From Adiantum capillus-veneris (lineage: Eukaryota; Streptophyta; Polypodiopsida; Polypodiales; Pteridaceae), in the NCBI GenBank assembly GCA_014529385.2, contig CM043959.1:124001-188000 (forward strand): a stretch of 64,000 nt of DNA. Reading direction: 5' to 3'. The notes beneath the pieces were generated by a model. It had not been told where the DNA came from. It did not search any database and worked only from the letters and a program-made list of their open reading frames with translations. The translations under genes were made by a program, and so were the position numbers. Below, one piece after another: positions 31,790 to 42,966 of the stretch (within the stretch, counting starts at the first letter, position 1; the number at the start of each line of letters is the position of its first letter).

Positions 31790-34290
31790 TCATCTAAACA
31801 AAGTAGTGAATTCTATTCTGAATCTATCTGGAACATCTACTGCCCCTACATCAAATGTGCTTGCAAAGCTTTGGATGCAAAAGCTGATTGTGAGAGTAAC
31901 ATCCTTTGGTTTGATCATGCAATTTGGTTCCTCCTCAACCATCTGGAAGACCTCTTCCCATCACACATAGAGGATCATTTTCTCCATATTATTTGTTCTT
32001 GGCTTGGGGATGAGGCTAGGGAAGCTGTGCGAGCCCAGATCGCTTACCTTCACTTTAGGAACTTCATGTACGAGGCTTTGAAAGAGCTAAACTTAGATGC
32101 ACCAAGTCATTTACTCTCTAATTTAAGTGCTTCTAAGGGCATCAAACATATCATATCCCTTATCAAACCTTCACTAGATGTAAAGGAGTCCCGTAACCTC
32201 AAAAGGCCTATGGTAACGAGTTTTGCTTCGCACTCGATCACATCTTTTTATCCCCTTCTTCTACACTAGGGTCCTCTAAAGGACGGAATAAAGCTAGAAG
32301 CTATGTCAAAGGCAAGGGGAAGAATCTCTTTATCCAGAAAATTTTTAACTCTTCATTTTATTGCCCTTTTAGATCAATTGAATGCTTCTGGAATGTTGTT
32401 TTTATGATAGGAAGAGAATCAAAAGAAGCGAATTATTCATTGCCATTTTGCAAATCATATTCTGGATTTGTTTACTCGAAAAAATTTGATACAATATACT
32501 TCTTTACATGTGTTTAACAACACTGACAAAGTGGATGAACTAACCTTTGGTTGTACCTTTGATCCTCTCTTGAACAACTTTATATATTCCACTGAATTTC
32601 TCACTTCAGGCAAACAACCGTCTTGTATGTGCTCTATCTTTGGAAATTTTTGTTCTGACTTCCAAGTTTTTGGAAAACAAGTATGCACTACGAATTTATC
32701 TCATTTCAATTCTGGGGAAATCAGGGACCTATTGTGTAAAGGCCTGAATCATATCCCACTCCAACCGCTAAATCCACACTTGGCGTTTTCCGGCCTCATT
32801 ACTTACTTTCTTGACTTACATAGTCAAAATACTAAATATGGACAGTCTACAACATGTTTCTAGACTTGCTGATTCTCTATCTGCTCACTTTCAAATGTGT
32901 ATTGAGTCAATTCCACCTTCATGGATTAGTCACGAAACAACATGGCTTTCCCCTTGACTATCCTCTCTTATACATAAACTCAAAAAAGATTGGTTTGTGG
33001 TAGGACTTGACAAAGCCCCTCATATACCCACTATTGTCTGTAGACACTGAGCCAGAATAATGGCTCAGTCAAGGCTTAATGGACCGAAATTTTTGCTTTC
33101 TGAGATGGGTCCTGAAGAAACCATTCGGTATCTAGATTCCTCCATGGGATACTTCAAATTAGATACTCAAAATTTGAAACTACGGATACTTTTTTCCACT
33201 TATAAAAGTCACAAGCATAAGTTCAGGTGGATTTCAGATGCCTCCAACTGTATCATGTTACATGCCACCAATGTGATCACTGCTTGCCTCAATCTTATTC
33301 TTACTGACTTTAATAACATTTGTGAAAAAAAGTTTCTAATGGTGAAGACCTTCACTGGAATTATGATTAATAACTTCTGGCTTGTGAGGAACTCTTCTGA
33401 GGTATTCATTAATCTGCCGCAAAACATTTTTTCAATGTTTTTAGACAGCTGATATCACACAATGTTATGAAAACATATCCCTCTTTCGGCCTTTTGGGCT
33501 GCTCTTTGTTCTACAGCAGATAGGAAAAATGGTTTTTGCAAGGAGGAATGAGATGGGACACCAAACTATCTCACTAGTTAGAAGCCCGAGATGGGTAAAA
33601 GACATGCAAAAAGGACCACCCAACCATTATAATCTCTATAATCTAATGGAGATTATTGAATGGCTCTTTCGGAATTGCTTTGTTATGCTAGGTGAGCAAT
33701 GGTTTCAACAAATCCATGGTATCCCGATGGGCTTGTCATGTTCACTAGTCATGTGCAATCTGTACTTGGCCTTTTTTGAGTATAAATGGATACTTAAACA
33801 GCTAGAGACAACTGACACTACCATTGATCTTACACAATGTCAACACACTTATAGATATATGGATGATCTACTAAGCTTAAACAATCCCAGCTTTGCACAA
33901 TGCTTACTGCTAATCAATCCTGATTCTCTTAAAATTGAACCAACCTTTTTGGAGTACCTTAATATTGACAACAAAATTGTTGTTACTAAAACGGTTTTCT
34001 TCAATATGGAATTGTCACTCTATTCTCCATTTACAGGGAGGTATATCACTGAGTTATCCTGAAAGCGAGAGACAAGCTACACCTTGGCCTGATTGAATTT
34101 GTCAGGAGAAAGAGTAATTGTCCACGAAAGATAGCTAGAAAAACTTGTCTCGGCATGATATATCTCATTATGTATTCATCCTCTAACTCTTTCATTGCGT
34201 TTCAGGCAATGTGTCATCTTATGAAGAAATAAGTGAATGGGTTCACTATGAGTGAGCTGATTGCCACTATTAGGCATTTTCTTCATAAAA
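31790..34290 (+). pseudogene. Unusual reverse-transcriptase gene (rvt-like or Penelope-like), copy 1
   Basis: An N-terminal helical region (KQSSEFYSESIWNIY, ILWFDHAIWFLLNHLEDLF) precedes a broken middle (32270-33050) with GLDKAPHIPTIV, comparable to the ADKA segment of this RT class. The RT core follows: HKFRWISDASNCIMLHATN (33216), NNFWLVRNSSEVF, motif A ADITQCYENI (33448), motif B IHGIPMGLSCS (33711) and motif C YRYMDDLLSL (33851), then a thumb-like stretch to about 34250. A 4-base frameshift sits right before motif A, and stops occur near 32267 and 34060. No endonuclease, integrase or LTR accompanies it. The motif set resembles RT-related cellular (rvt) genes and Penelope-like RTs; I cannot decide between them. 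Compared with copy 2 it lacks the N-terminal 300 residues. Confidence 0.68.
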
Positions 34291-34435
34291 ACTGTTGACC
34301 ATTATGCTTGGCTAGAAAAGAGACAGGTATTGAACTTTTATAACTTATTCACTAATAAAATGGTGGTAGGGGAGGTCTCACCACCTGATGATGACCCTCC
34401 TCACCAAGTGGTATACCTCTCCCTGGGTAAGGGTG

Positions 34436-34438
<3 letters not shown>

Positions 34439-34495
<57 letters not shown>
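34439..34495. repeat. (CT)n array, segmental-duplication copy 1
   Basis: About 28 units; the paralogous site at 50314-50340 has about 13. Confidence 0.93.
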
Positions 34496-34497
<2 letters not shown>

Positions 34498-34720
34498 CTT
34501 CTAAAGGACATGAGACTCTTCATCCATGGTGATTTCCTGGGGTTTTCTTTCACCCTTGGAAATCATTGAATTCACAAATATCTCTCCTATTTGGAATGTA
34601 TCTTGCTCTCAGATAGCATCCAAGGGTAAGGCCTTTCCCTCTCTCTCTACATCTTGATAGAATCTATCAGGTTTTCTATCCTGAATTATCATTCTGCTTC
34701 TCATAGGATGCTTTCAACCC

Positions 34721-34725
<5 letters not shown>

Positions 34726-34813
<88 letters not shown>
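34726..34813. repeat. (TA)n array in segmental-duplication copy 1
   Basis: About 44 TA units at the site where the paralogue (50590-50674) carries (CT)n. Confidence 0.95.
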
Positions 34814-34815
<2 letters not shown>

Positions 34816-35110
34816 TTTGCTCTTTCTCCCTCTCAATGTATCTGGTTATCCCTCTAAAACAATCGGACTCTATATCTAGTGTTGCCATAATATATCATTT
34901 GGTTTTACTTTAACCCTTGGCAATCATAGGTTGCATGGTTTTCCCTTTTTACTGATATATTTTGCTCTCCTTATGCATAGAAAATGCTATCTAATGTTTA
35001 CCCCAGTAAATGGGTCTTTTGCTTGAACTACCTCATGGCCTGAAGAATGATGTGTTGCCACATGGGCATGGGTGCCCAAGCGGTGTGTAAATGGATATTT
35101 GGGTGCCTAC

Positions 35111-36529
35111 TGGGCTTTAATTAAATTGCTATTTTTAGGCCATCATTTTGACGTGACAGAGGTACAGAACGAGCTGGATGCAGGTTTTGTTCACCGTTCG
35201 CTCTATTTGGGGGACTCTTGCAAATAGCACCATCGCATATCCTGTGCCTTGGTGGGGAGATATTCAAGAGATGCAGATCCTTCTGCTTCGGATCAGGATC
35301 CACAGCCATCTAGTCATGTGGGGAAAACATCACCTTATAAGGTGAGTTGATGCTCACTTAGCTTCCATTCGGTTAAAGGGTTTCTATTTCTATTTTCATT
35401 CTGTTGTGTACATTGAATCGGGTGTGTGCTTCAACTCTGCAAGCGTTTCTCGTGATGGCTCCTACCAAGAAGACACCTATCGACACTACAGAGGTACTTA
35501 TGTGGTCCATTTTGGCATTGGTGAATAACCTCTTTGGTAGGAAAGGATATGGTTACTGGAATTTGTTGATTATGTTTTAGTTCGTACGTACTACATATCT
35601 TCTAAAATATGACTCACTCTCTCATCCCGTTCTCAATAGAGATAGACAGCAAAAGATAGAGAAAGAGATCTTTGTATTGATCAATTTCTGCAGAGTTTTG
35701 ATACAACACAGGAGAAATCGAATATGGGCGCACTTCGTTGTACGGAGCTCGAACCTCCCGACCACCCCCGAGCTTCAGTCTGCTTGCATGCAGCGTCTCA
35801 CTCGCACTCGCAATGGCACTGGCACTCACACTCAGAGAAGAGGAGATCTGTGAATGATCCCCAAACGCACCACCCGTCGTTCTTTTATCCTTCTTTTCCT
35901 CGAAAAGCATACGACTTCTTAAACTAGCCGCTATTTAGGCGTTCCGTCAACTCGATTTTCGCACCAAGTATACCTGCGAGAATAAGATAAGAACGTGATC
36001 GCAAAGCGATCCGTAAAGATTACATTTTTAAAACGTTTTTAAAAAAAATAGTTGTCTTCAACTGAACATAACTCCCAAACGGAGCCAAAACAGCCCAAGT
36101 GCGTCTCACACAATCTTGTTGCTGTTGTTGCGCTCTTCGACGGCTATGTGATACAAAATTTCCATAGCCTGCTCTCATTTGCTAAAAATCAACCTGCAAA
36201 ATAGCATTTTCTACAAAAACAGCAAATTTCACTTTTTCCTTGATCTTTGACCCTCAACGAGCATCAAAACATCAAAATCTCTAAAAAGTCATAGAACCAA
36301 AGTTGTTATTTATAACACACGCTTCAATCGCTTCATACATCACTTTTCCAAAATCACACATTAACACCTTAAAAAATGACCCAGAAAGTGCCTTCCGGCT
36401 CAAAAAAATTTATTGGACAAAAACAATCCACACATCCTTCTACACAGTGGACCAACTTTAAAACGGCCAGAACTTCCTAGAAAAACAAAATTTATTGCTT
36501 AAACACTTCAAAAATCAAGTCCTGTTACA
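35111..36529. other. Unassigned sequence
   Basis: No convincing gene. A short CACTCGCACTCG/CACTGGCACTCA-type repeat is at about 35800-35840. The rest is unremarkable AT-rich DNA. Confidence 0.5.
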
Positions 36530-38000
36530 AAATAATAGATTGGCTCCTTGCCGATCCTTGATATGTGGTACTTGGAGTTGTTCTCTGCTGACCTTAGCAG
36601 TTGCCAACTGGCCCTATGTCTAAATAGAGGATGTATGTGTTTCAGATGTTCTATTGAATGTTGGTTATGAGGTAGTGTATGCTATCCGGTTCTAACTTCT
36701 TACCGACTAGTTGGTCTTTCTTTCTATGGCTTTGTTACAAAATCTTAAGCTGTTTGTTTCGGGCTATAGCACGGCTCATTGTATCCATTATGGTGTTTGG
36801 ATTGAGAAAGAGAGGAATCTTGGGCTATGGAACTGCTCTTCTCTCTTTGTTTGAGGGGTTGGGATTGATTTACTCTAACTCTTGGCTTTAACTAGTAGTG
36901 GTATGTTGGAATGGATGGATTGACCATATTTCTAATCATTGGTTGAACTTTGATGTGATTTTCTACTGTGTGTGGTTAGTGGAATAGATAATCGGCTCCT
37001 TACTGATGTTTGGTATAAGGGAGGATATGCTATCCTTTGTTGGTCCTGGCTGTTTTATGCCGACTGGTTTGGTGGTTATTTCACTGCTGTCGATTCTTGG
37101 GGTTTATTTACCTTGACTCTTGGCATTATCTTGTTTTAGTGTTGGAAAGGATGGACTAGCCATGTGTCTAATCATTGTTTGGACTTTGATGAGTTGTTCT
37201 AATGTGTGTGTTTATTGAAATAAGTTGATCCGGTCCTTGCCAATGTTTGCTATACGGTAGGATTTGGTGGTAGGTTCCAAGCCGACCTTTGGGAAGGGGT
37301 AATGGTTGTTGTCCATTACTGGCCATGGATATTGCGGTTACTCCTCTCTCTATCTCTTTTCTATGTCTCTCACTAGCTATTCTATATAGAAAACATATGG
37401 ATGGTGTGAAGGACTAGGTGCTATCTGGCGGGTTGGCTGGACTGGTTGGCCGAGTGTAAGGCTTGGTTGGTTGGGTTATCCTCGAATAACTCTTGTGTTG
37501 TTGCTGGCTAGGTACAACACTAATAGAATTACTGACTGGTTGGCCGACTATATGGCTTTGTTGGTTGGTTTACCCTCGACTAACTCTTGTTTTACTGGCC
37601 CGTTGGATGCAGCATCAACGTTTGTGCTAAACTGTTGGGTATTCTTATGATGGAAAGGGGTAATGAAAGTTGTACATTACTGGACCTGGCTATTGGAGCT
37701 AATCCTCTCTCTCTCTCTCTTTTATGTCTCTCACTAGCAGAAAACATATGGACTGTGTGAAGGACTTGGTGCTATCTGGCCGGTTGGCTAGACTGGTTGG
37801 CCGATTATATGGCTTGGTTCGTTGGTTTATCCTCGACTGACTCTTGTATTGTTGCTGGCTAGGTGCAACACTAATAGAATTACTAACTGATTGGTCAATT
37901 ATATGGTTTGGTTGGTTGGTTTACACTCGACTTACTCTAGTTTTACTGGTTACTTGGTTGCAGCAATAATGTTTTTGCTAAACTGTTGATTATTATTATG
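36530..38000. repeat. Degenerate tandem repeats, with a clear 352-bp duplication
   Basis: The phrase GGCTCCTTxCxGATxxTTGxTAT (or close variants) recurs near 36540, 36990 and 37225. From 37298 a clearer unit of about 352 bp is tandemly duplicated: AGAAAACATATGGA occurs at about 37388 and 37740, with TATGTCTCTCACTAGC before it and ACACTAATAGAATTACT after it both times. Each unit contains an internal half-repeat built on CTGGTTGGCCGA and GGTTTATCCTCGACT. I see no coding potential. Confidence 0.8.
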
Positions 38001-39151
38001 TTGGGAATTGAACTAGCAACTACTATAGACACATCTTGAGTAAATCCAAAGGTTTGTTTGGGATTAGAGACTAAAATAATATGGCTTATACGCCCCCTTG
38101 TTCAGTTTGAGAGAACTGGTTGAAGCTTATGTTTGTAAATGCTTACGCTATTTTTTGGAAGCAGACATACATGGCTTCATGGATAACGTAATTTGACTTG
38201 TTAACAGGCTGATAGATATGTGATTTTTATTTGCTGACCATGGTTGGTTTCAGAGAAAATGTGACTTTCAGATTACTTACACTCATGAAAATCTACTTTC
38301 TAGGGAAACATTTTAATGATAGAAGTTTTTTGGCAACAAGCCAGCTGATCTTGCCGTGAATTAATCCTGTAGGAATGAACCCAATTAGCGCTTGAATTCA
38401 CGGTAGTTTTTTTTTTTAAGAAACGATTGTTATAACAGGAACTCTGTCTTGACTTGTTAAAACTTCACTTTAAAATTGAAATTTTTGAACTAAAACCTTC
38501 AAGTTTTTTTCAAGGAAGTTTCATATATTGTTAGAAACATAAAAAATTATTTCATATGGAATACAAAAAATTACTTTTCACTATATTTATTAGCAGCATG
38601 ATTTTTCTGTTTTGGTACCTCGGTGACATGGATGACAACTGGGTCACCCTAGTTACCTGCAATTCTGTCGGGAAGGTAACCGAAAGTTTGTTTTCTTACT
38701 ATGGATGCAAGTAAGAGTGTCCTTTCCTTGGCTGCTATTTGAGAAGATGAAATGCTGTACACTTATATTGTAACATTAATCAGGACCTTCTTTCCCTAAT
38801 ATGGCCTGATACTGAGAGGTTATTTTTTTGGATATTCAGTCAAAAGGAATACATGATTTTGTGCTTTGGACTGTAGACATTGGTCTTTGTAGTTAGTCTC
38901 ATGTGTTATGTATATTGTAAATAGATTAAACTCTCTCTCCTTAAGCACATGGGTGCTTTGGGTCTTAGACCTATGGAACCAGGACCTAGTTTACATAATT
39001 TTTTCCTTAGGAGATACGGCTTGAAACTGGATTTTCTAGGGTAGGGGGTATCCACACAACCATTATGACCTAGGTCTTGGTTGGTTTTAGGATGGAATAC
39101 CTACTAGCTCCTCTTTTTAGATTTTACTAATTTTGATGTTTTTCACTTCAG
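38001..39151. other. Non-coding sequence, possibly an intron upstream of RT copy 2
   Basis: No strong frame. The 3' end (TTTTACTAAT near 39122, then a T-rich run and CTTCAG ending at 39151) looks like a plant branch point and 3' splice site, directly before open RT-gene sequence. CCGTGAATT and AATTCACGG form a small inverted repeat near 38357-38405. Confidence 0.4.
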
Positions 39152-40222
39152 ATTATCCCTGTCTCGGTTGCTCTTGACCTTTCCACCCTTCCCTTCTCCC
39201 CGGCATCCCTATTGGTGATTAAACTTATTCAGGACCATTTTGGCGGTTTCTCTACTAAATCCATTCTCAAAGGTTACAGAAACCCATGACTCTATCATGA
39301 ATGTGCTAACCTTTATTGATTGGGTTCTTATCCTCGCCAATCTGGTGGCTGAGACGAAAGAAGGAGTACTTCACCTTCAAACGCTGGCTTCTAACCTTTC
39401 TGCTATAGAAATGAGTCACAAATCCGATAAACTTCAGTTCTCTTGGTTAAAGGAGCCAACATGTCTAACTTTATCAGAAAACTTTGTGGCCTTGCTTCTT
39501 GTTTTGCCACCACTAAATCTTTTGATCCTGCTAAGGCTCCAAAAGTCCTCTTTTGTAGGGATGATGCTGCTATTAAAGCAGTTAAAATCTTTCAGCAAGG
39601 ACTCAGCTTGTCTAGTGAAACTTCTTTAATGGACATGGTCCCTAAAGTCTCGAAGTGTTTTCCCTTCTTACCTCCGACACAGATTGATGTCGAAGGAATA
39701 GAGCTTCACCATCAGCTTTGGAAGCTGCAAAACAAAGCTTTTGTGCCACCTATCTCGATCGAGACTTGGGTTTTTCTTGCAACCTTACCTGCCTCCACCA
39801 GTGAAGACTGTCGACTGGAGACCCTCAAGGGAGTTCAGTTCTTGGATAAAGGTGATGTCATCAAAGCAACCTTTAGTATGCATTTCTTAGATTCAAGGAA
39901 ATTCCCTATCTTGTTTGGCATTTATGTCAGAACCAAGGGAACTATGAACTTATCTAAACAAAGCAGTGAATTCTATTGTAAATCTATCTGGAATATCTAC
40001 AGCCCCTACATCAAATGTGCTTGTAAACCTTTGGATGCAAAATATGATTGCGAGAGTAACATCCTTTGGTTTAATCATGCAATTTGGTTCCTCCTCAACC
40101 ATCTGGAAGACCTCTTCCCATCACACACAGAGGAGAATTTTCTCCCTATTATTTGTTCTTGGCTTGGGGATCAGGCTAGGGAAGCTGTGTGAGCCCAGAT
40201 CGCTTACCTTCACTTTAGGAAC
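39152..40222 (+). pseudogene. RT gene copy 2, N-terminal part
   Basis: After a candidate splice acceptor at 39151 the sequence reads IIPVSVALDLSTLPFSPASL, then QDHFGGFSTKSILKGYRN. It shifts frame (39240-39440: SIMNVLTFIDWVLILANLVA) and shifts again into the long frame 39443-40192 (MSNFIRKLCGLASCF, PPTQIDVEGIELHHQLWKL, ETWVFLATLPASTSEDCR, SSEFYCKSIWNIYSPYIK). This N-terminal region is absent from copy 1. A stop at 40190-40192 and the frameshifts show that it is decayed. The reading is cut at 40222 by the reverse-oriented short-LTR element and resumes at 42972; copy 1 preserves the uninterrupted join (32060-32070). Confidence 0.65.
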
Positions 40223-40380
40223 TGTTGAGAGAGAGAGAGAGAGAGAGAGCACAGAAATAGAACCCCAAAGTGTGTAGAATACACACATGAGATGATGTAT
40301 ATATAGAGGGGACCTGTGTGCCATATATAGAGAAGCCATATATTGAGTAGCTTCAAATATAAGTTCAACACCCCCGCTCA
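40223..40380 (-). repeat. 3' LTR, short-LTR element 2
   Basis: 158 bp, with about 14 GA units. Confidence 0.9.
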
Positions 40381-41039
40381 AATAAGGGTCCCTAACTGCG
40401 GATGAAAAAACCGTTGAGGGATCAAGGAAAAAACCCACATCTCTATATACACCCATCGTTATATTATAAAAATAATTAAATATACAAACGTTCATGAGGA
40501 GCAACATCACTCCTTTTACAATGAATGTTTTATGAGGAGTTACATTACTCCTATCCTATCAAATACAATAATGAATAAAAAGGTTCAATAAAGAAGTGTA
40601 AAGGCTATCGATTAGCTCGGAATCAGAAGTGTCTCCGTGAATCTGCTATGTATCTTGTCATCAATATCGCATCACCAAACATGTCTTCATGTTGTCATCA
40701 ATATGTCATCACTAAACATGTCTTCATAAATCTTTTATTCTCACCAAGTTTGTCTTCATGAAATCAATTCTTTGATCAATCCTACATAGATCATAGACTC
40801 AAAAAACATAGTCATGAAAATTATTAGTATCGTTAGTGAAATAATGACGTTCACAATGCCATAAGTAATGGTTCGCGACGCCACTCTTTTGACGACATAT
40901 ATACGCACGACAACATATGGTACATAAAGTATGAACATAAAAAGTACAAGATGCATGATACGTGATGCAAATGACATGTGTATATACTACATAAAATGAC
41001 ATTTATCAATGTAGTGATATCAATGAGTATCATCAAAGT

Positions 41040-41690
41040 ATTAACAAAATATCATCACTGTATCAATAAAGATGAATAAATCATCATGGTATCAACGAAA
41101 AGCATCATAGAATAATCATTGTTTCAATGAAACAACATCATGGTATCAACGAAACAACATCATGATATCACCGAGAATAACCATGGTATCAACAAAAAAA
41201 CACCATGGTATCATCGAGAATAACCATGGTATCAACAAAACAACATCATGATATCACCAAGAATAATCATTGTATCAAGGAAACAACATCATGGTATCAC
41301 CGAGAATAACCATGGTATCAACGAAACAACACGTACCATGATATCACCGAAAATAACCATGGTATCAACGAAACATCATCATGGTATCAGCGAAAATCAC
41401 CATGGAATCAATGAAACATCATCATGGCATCACCGAGAATAACCATGGTATCAATGAAACAGCATCATGGTATCACCGAGAATAACCATGGTATCAACGA
41501 AACAACATCATGGTATCACCAAGAATAACCATGGAATCAACGAAATATCATCGTGGCATCACCGAGAGTAACCATGGTATCAACGAAATATCATCATGGT
41601 ATCAACAAAAATCACCATGACCAAAGTACTAACAAACCATCATCATGGTACCATCAAAATCCCTATGATATCAATGAGAGATTATCGATA
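41040..41690 (-). repeat. Minisatellite with TGATACCATG core (minus-strand sense)
   Basis: On the plus strand it reads ATCATGGTATCACCGAGAAT then AACCATGGTATCAACGAAAC, repeated about fourteen times with small changes. In the element's sense orientation the core is TGATACCATG, as in member 1. Confidence 0.9.
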
Positions 41691-41879
41691 AAACAATGTA
41701 AACTATATCTCTAGAAGAATAATTATACAAGAATCAATAAACGAGTATATCATATAACAAAAGATCATGTACCAACAATAGCTCAATAAAATTTGGACGA
41801 TCATCAACGGCTCGACTGAATCGGAACGATATGTAACTGGCTTCTGCAGCAAAGTTACGTCAGTAACAAACATATGATT

Positions 41880-42790
41880 GATAAAGAGAAAATATAATTG
41901 AGAAATTTTCAGTTATGAGAAAAATCAAAGGCAAAAAGTATAGTTTTCTTTTCAAACTATTCGCAGTACGAGAACGATAACCCAAAATCGGTGCAGAATT
42001 TAGAGAAAGTTTCCTCTACAAAGTTGTACACCACATCGATTCCGATAGCTCAAGCGAATAGTTTTTTTGCAAAGTTGTAGACCACATCGATTCCAGTGCC
42101 TTTGCAGAATATTTTTGCAAAATCGTTCTCAATAAGGAGAAAAATCAAAACCAAAAAACGAAAGTTTCTTTTCAGACATGTATGCAGTCCGCCAATGATA
42201 ACTCAAAATCGGTGTAGAATTTGGAAAATTTTTCTTCTGCAAAATCGTTTTCAATTAGTAGAGAAATCAAAAACAAAAAGCAAAGTTGCTTTTTAGGCAT
42301 GTACGCAGTCCGCGAACGATAACTCAAAATCGATGCAAAATTTGAAAAAACTTTCTTCTGCAAAGTTGTAGACCATATCAATTCCGATGCCTCACTCGAG
42401 TAGTTTCTACTAAATCATTTTCAATTAGGAAAAAAATCAAAAACAAAAAGCAAAATTTCTTTTCAAGCATATACGCACTCTGCGAACGATAACTCAAAAT
42501 CGATGCAGACTTTGAAAAAACTTCGTTCTACAAAGTTGTAGACCACATCGATTCCAAAGCCTATCGTAGATAGTTTCTGCAAAATCGTTTTCAACTAGCA
42601 GAAAAATCAAAAACAAAAAGAGAAAGTTTCTTTTCAGGTATGTACGCAATCCGCGAACAATACCTCAAAATCGATGCAATATTTGAAAAATTTTCCTTCT
42701 GTAAAAGTTTTAGATCACATCGATTCCAGTGCCTCTGATGGGTAGTTTCTACAAATCATTTTCAATCAAAAGAAAAATCGGGAAAAAAAA
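41880..42790 (-). repeat. Array of about 170-bp units, short-LTR element 2
   Basis: The phrase TGCAAAATCGTTTTCAAT (plus strand) or a close variant recurs near 42115, 42237, 42407, 42577 and 42750, with GTTGTAGACCACATCGATTCC and CGATAACTCAAAATCG between. It is collinear with 12700-13440. Confidence 0.88.
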
Positions 42791-42796
42791 CATACT

Positions 42797-42808
42797 GCTC
42801 TGATACCA
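42797..42808 (-). promoter_or_regulatory. Primer binding site, short-LTR element 2
   Basis: The minus strand reads TGGTATCAGAGC, a perfect tRNA-Met site, adjoining the LTR end so that the junction is CA-TGGTATCA. Confidence 0.9.
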
Positions 42809-42809
42809 T

Positions 42810-42846
<37 letters not shown>

Positions 42847-42966
42847 ACAGAAATAGAACCCCGAAGTGTGTAAAATACACACATGAGATGATGTATATAT
42901 AGAGGGGACCTCTGTGCCATATATAGAGAACCCATATACTGAGTAGCTTCACATATAAGCTCAACA
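42809..42966 (-). repeat. 5' LTR, short-LTR element 2
   Basis: 158 bp with a (GA)n run; a few substitutions separate it from 40223-40380. Confidence 0.9.

Larger units (their letters stand above)
34291..35110. repeat. 3' flank of RT gene copy 1, duplicated at 50227-50973
   Basis: Phrases such as CTTCTAAAGGACATGAGACT, CATCCATGGTGATTTCCTGG and CTTGAACTACCTCATGGCC are shared in order with the flank of copy 2, so the duplication includes DNA beyond the gene. The match runs to GGGTGCCTACTGG (about 35110), exactly where the LTR array starts in the other copy. Confidence 0.88.
40223..42966 (-). mobile_element. Short-LTR, non-coding retrotransposon, member 2, inserted in the RT gene
   Basis: 2744 bp, minus orientation. 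158-bp LTRs lie at 42809-42966 (5') and 40223-40380 (3'), each with a (GA)n run next to its plus-strand left end. The primer site TGGTATCAGAGC (minus strand) is at 42797-42808, and the purine tract lies beside 40381. The target site was GGAAC/AGAAC (four of five bases match); copy 1 of the RT gene shows the empty site at about 32060. The internal arrays are collinear with those of member 1 (12566-15227) and there is no coding capacity. Confidence 0.9.

Noticed and set aside
36679-36891. Small hydrophobic frame resembling a membrane protein
   Set aside because: It lies in the degenerate tandem repeats and has no counterpart frame in the other repeat units.
41248-41442. A repeat protein (HHGITENNHGINET-type frame; minus-strand counterpart at 13915-14106)
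   Set aside because: The frame follows the minisatellite period and breaks elsewhere in the same array and in the other family member.
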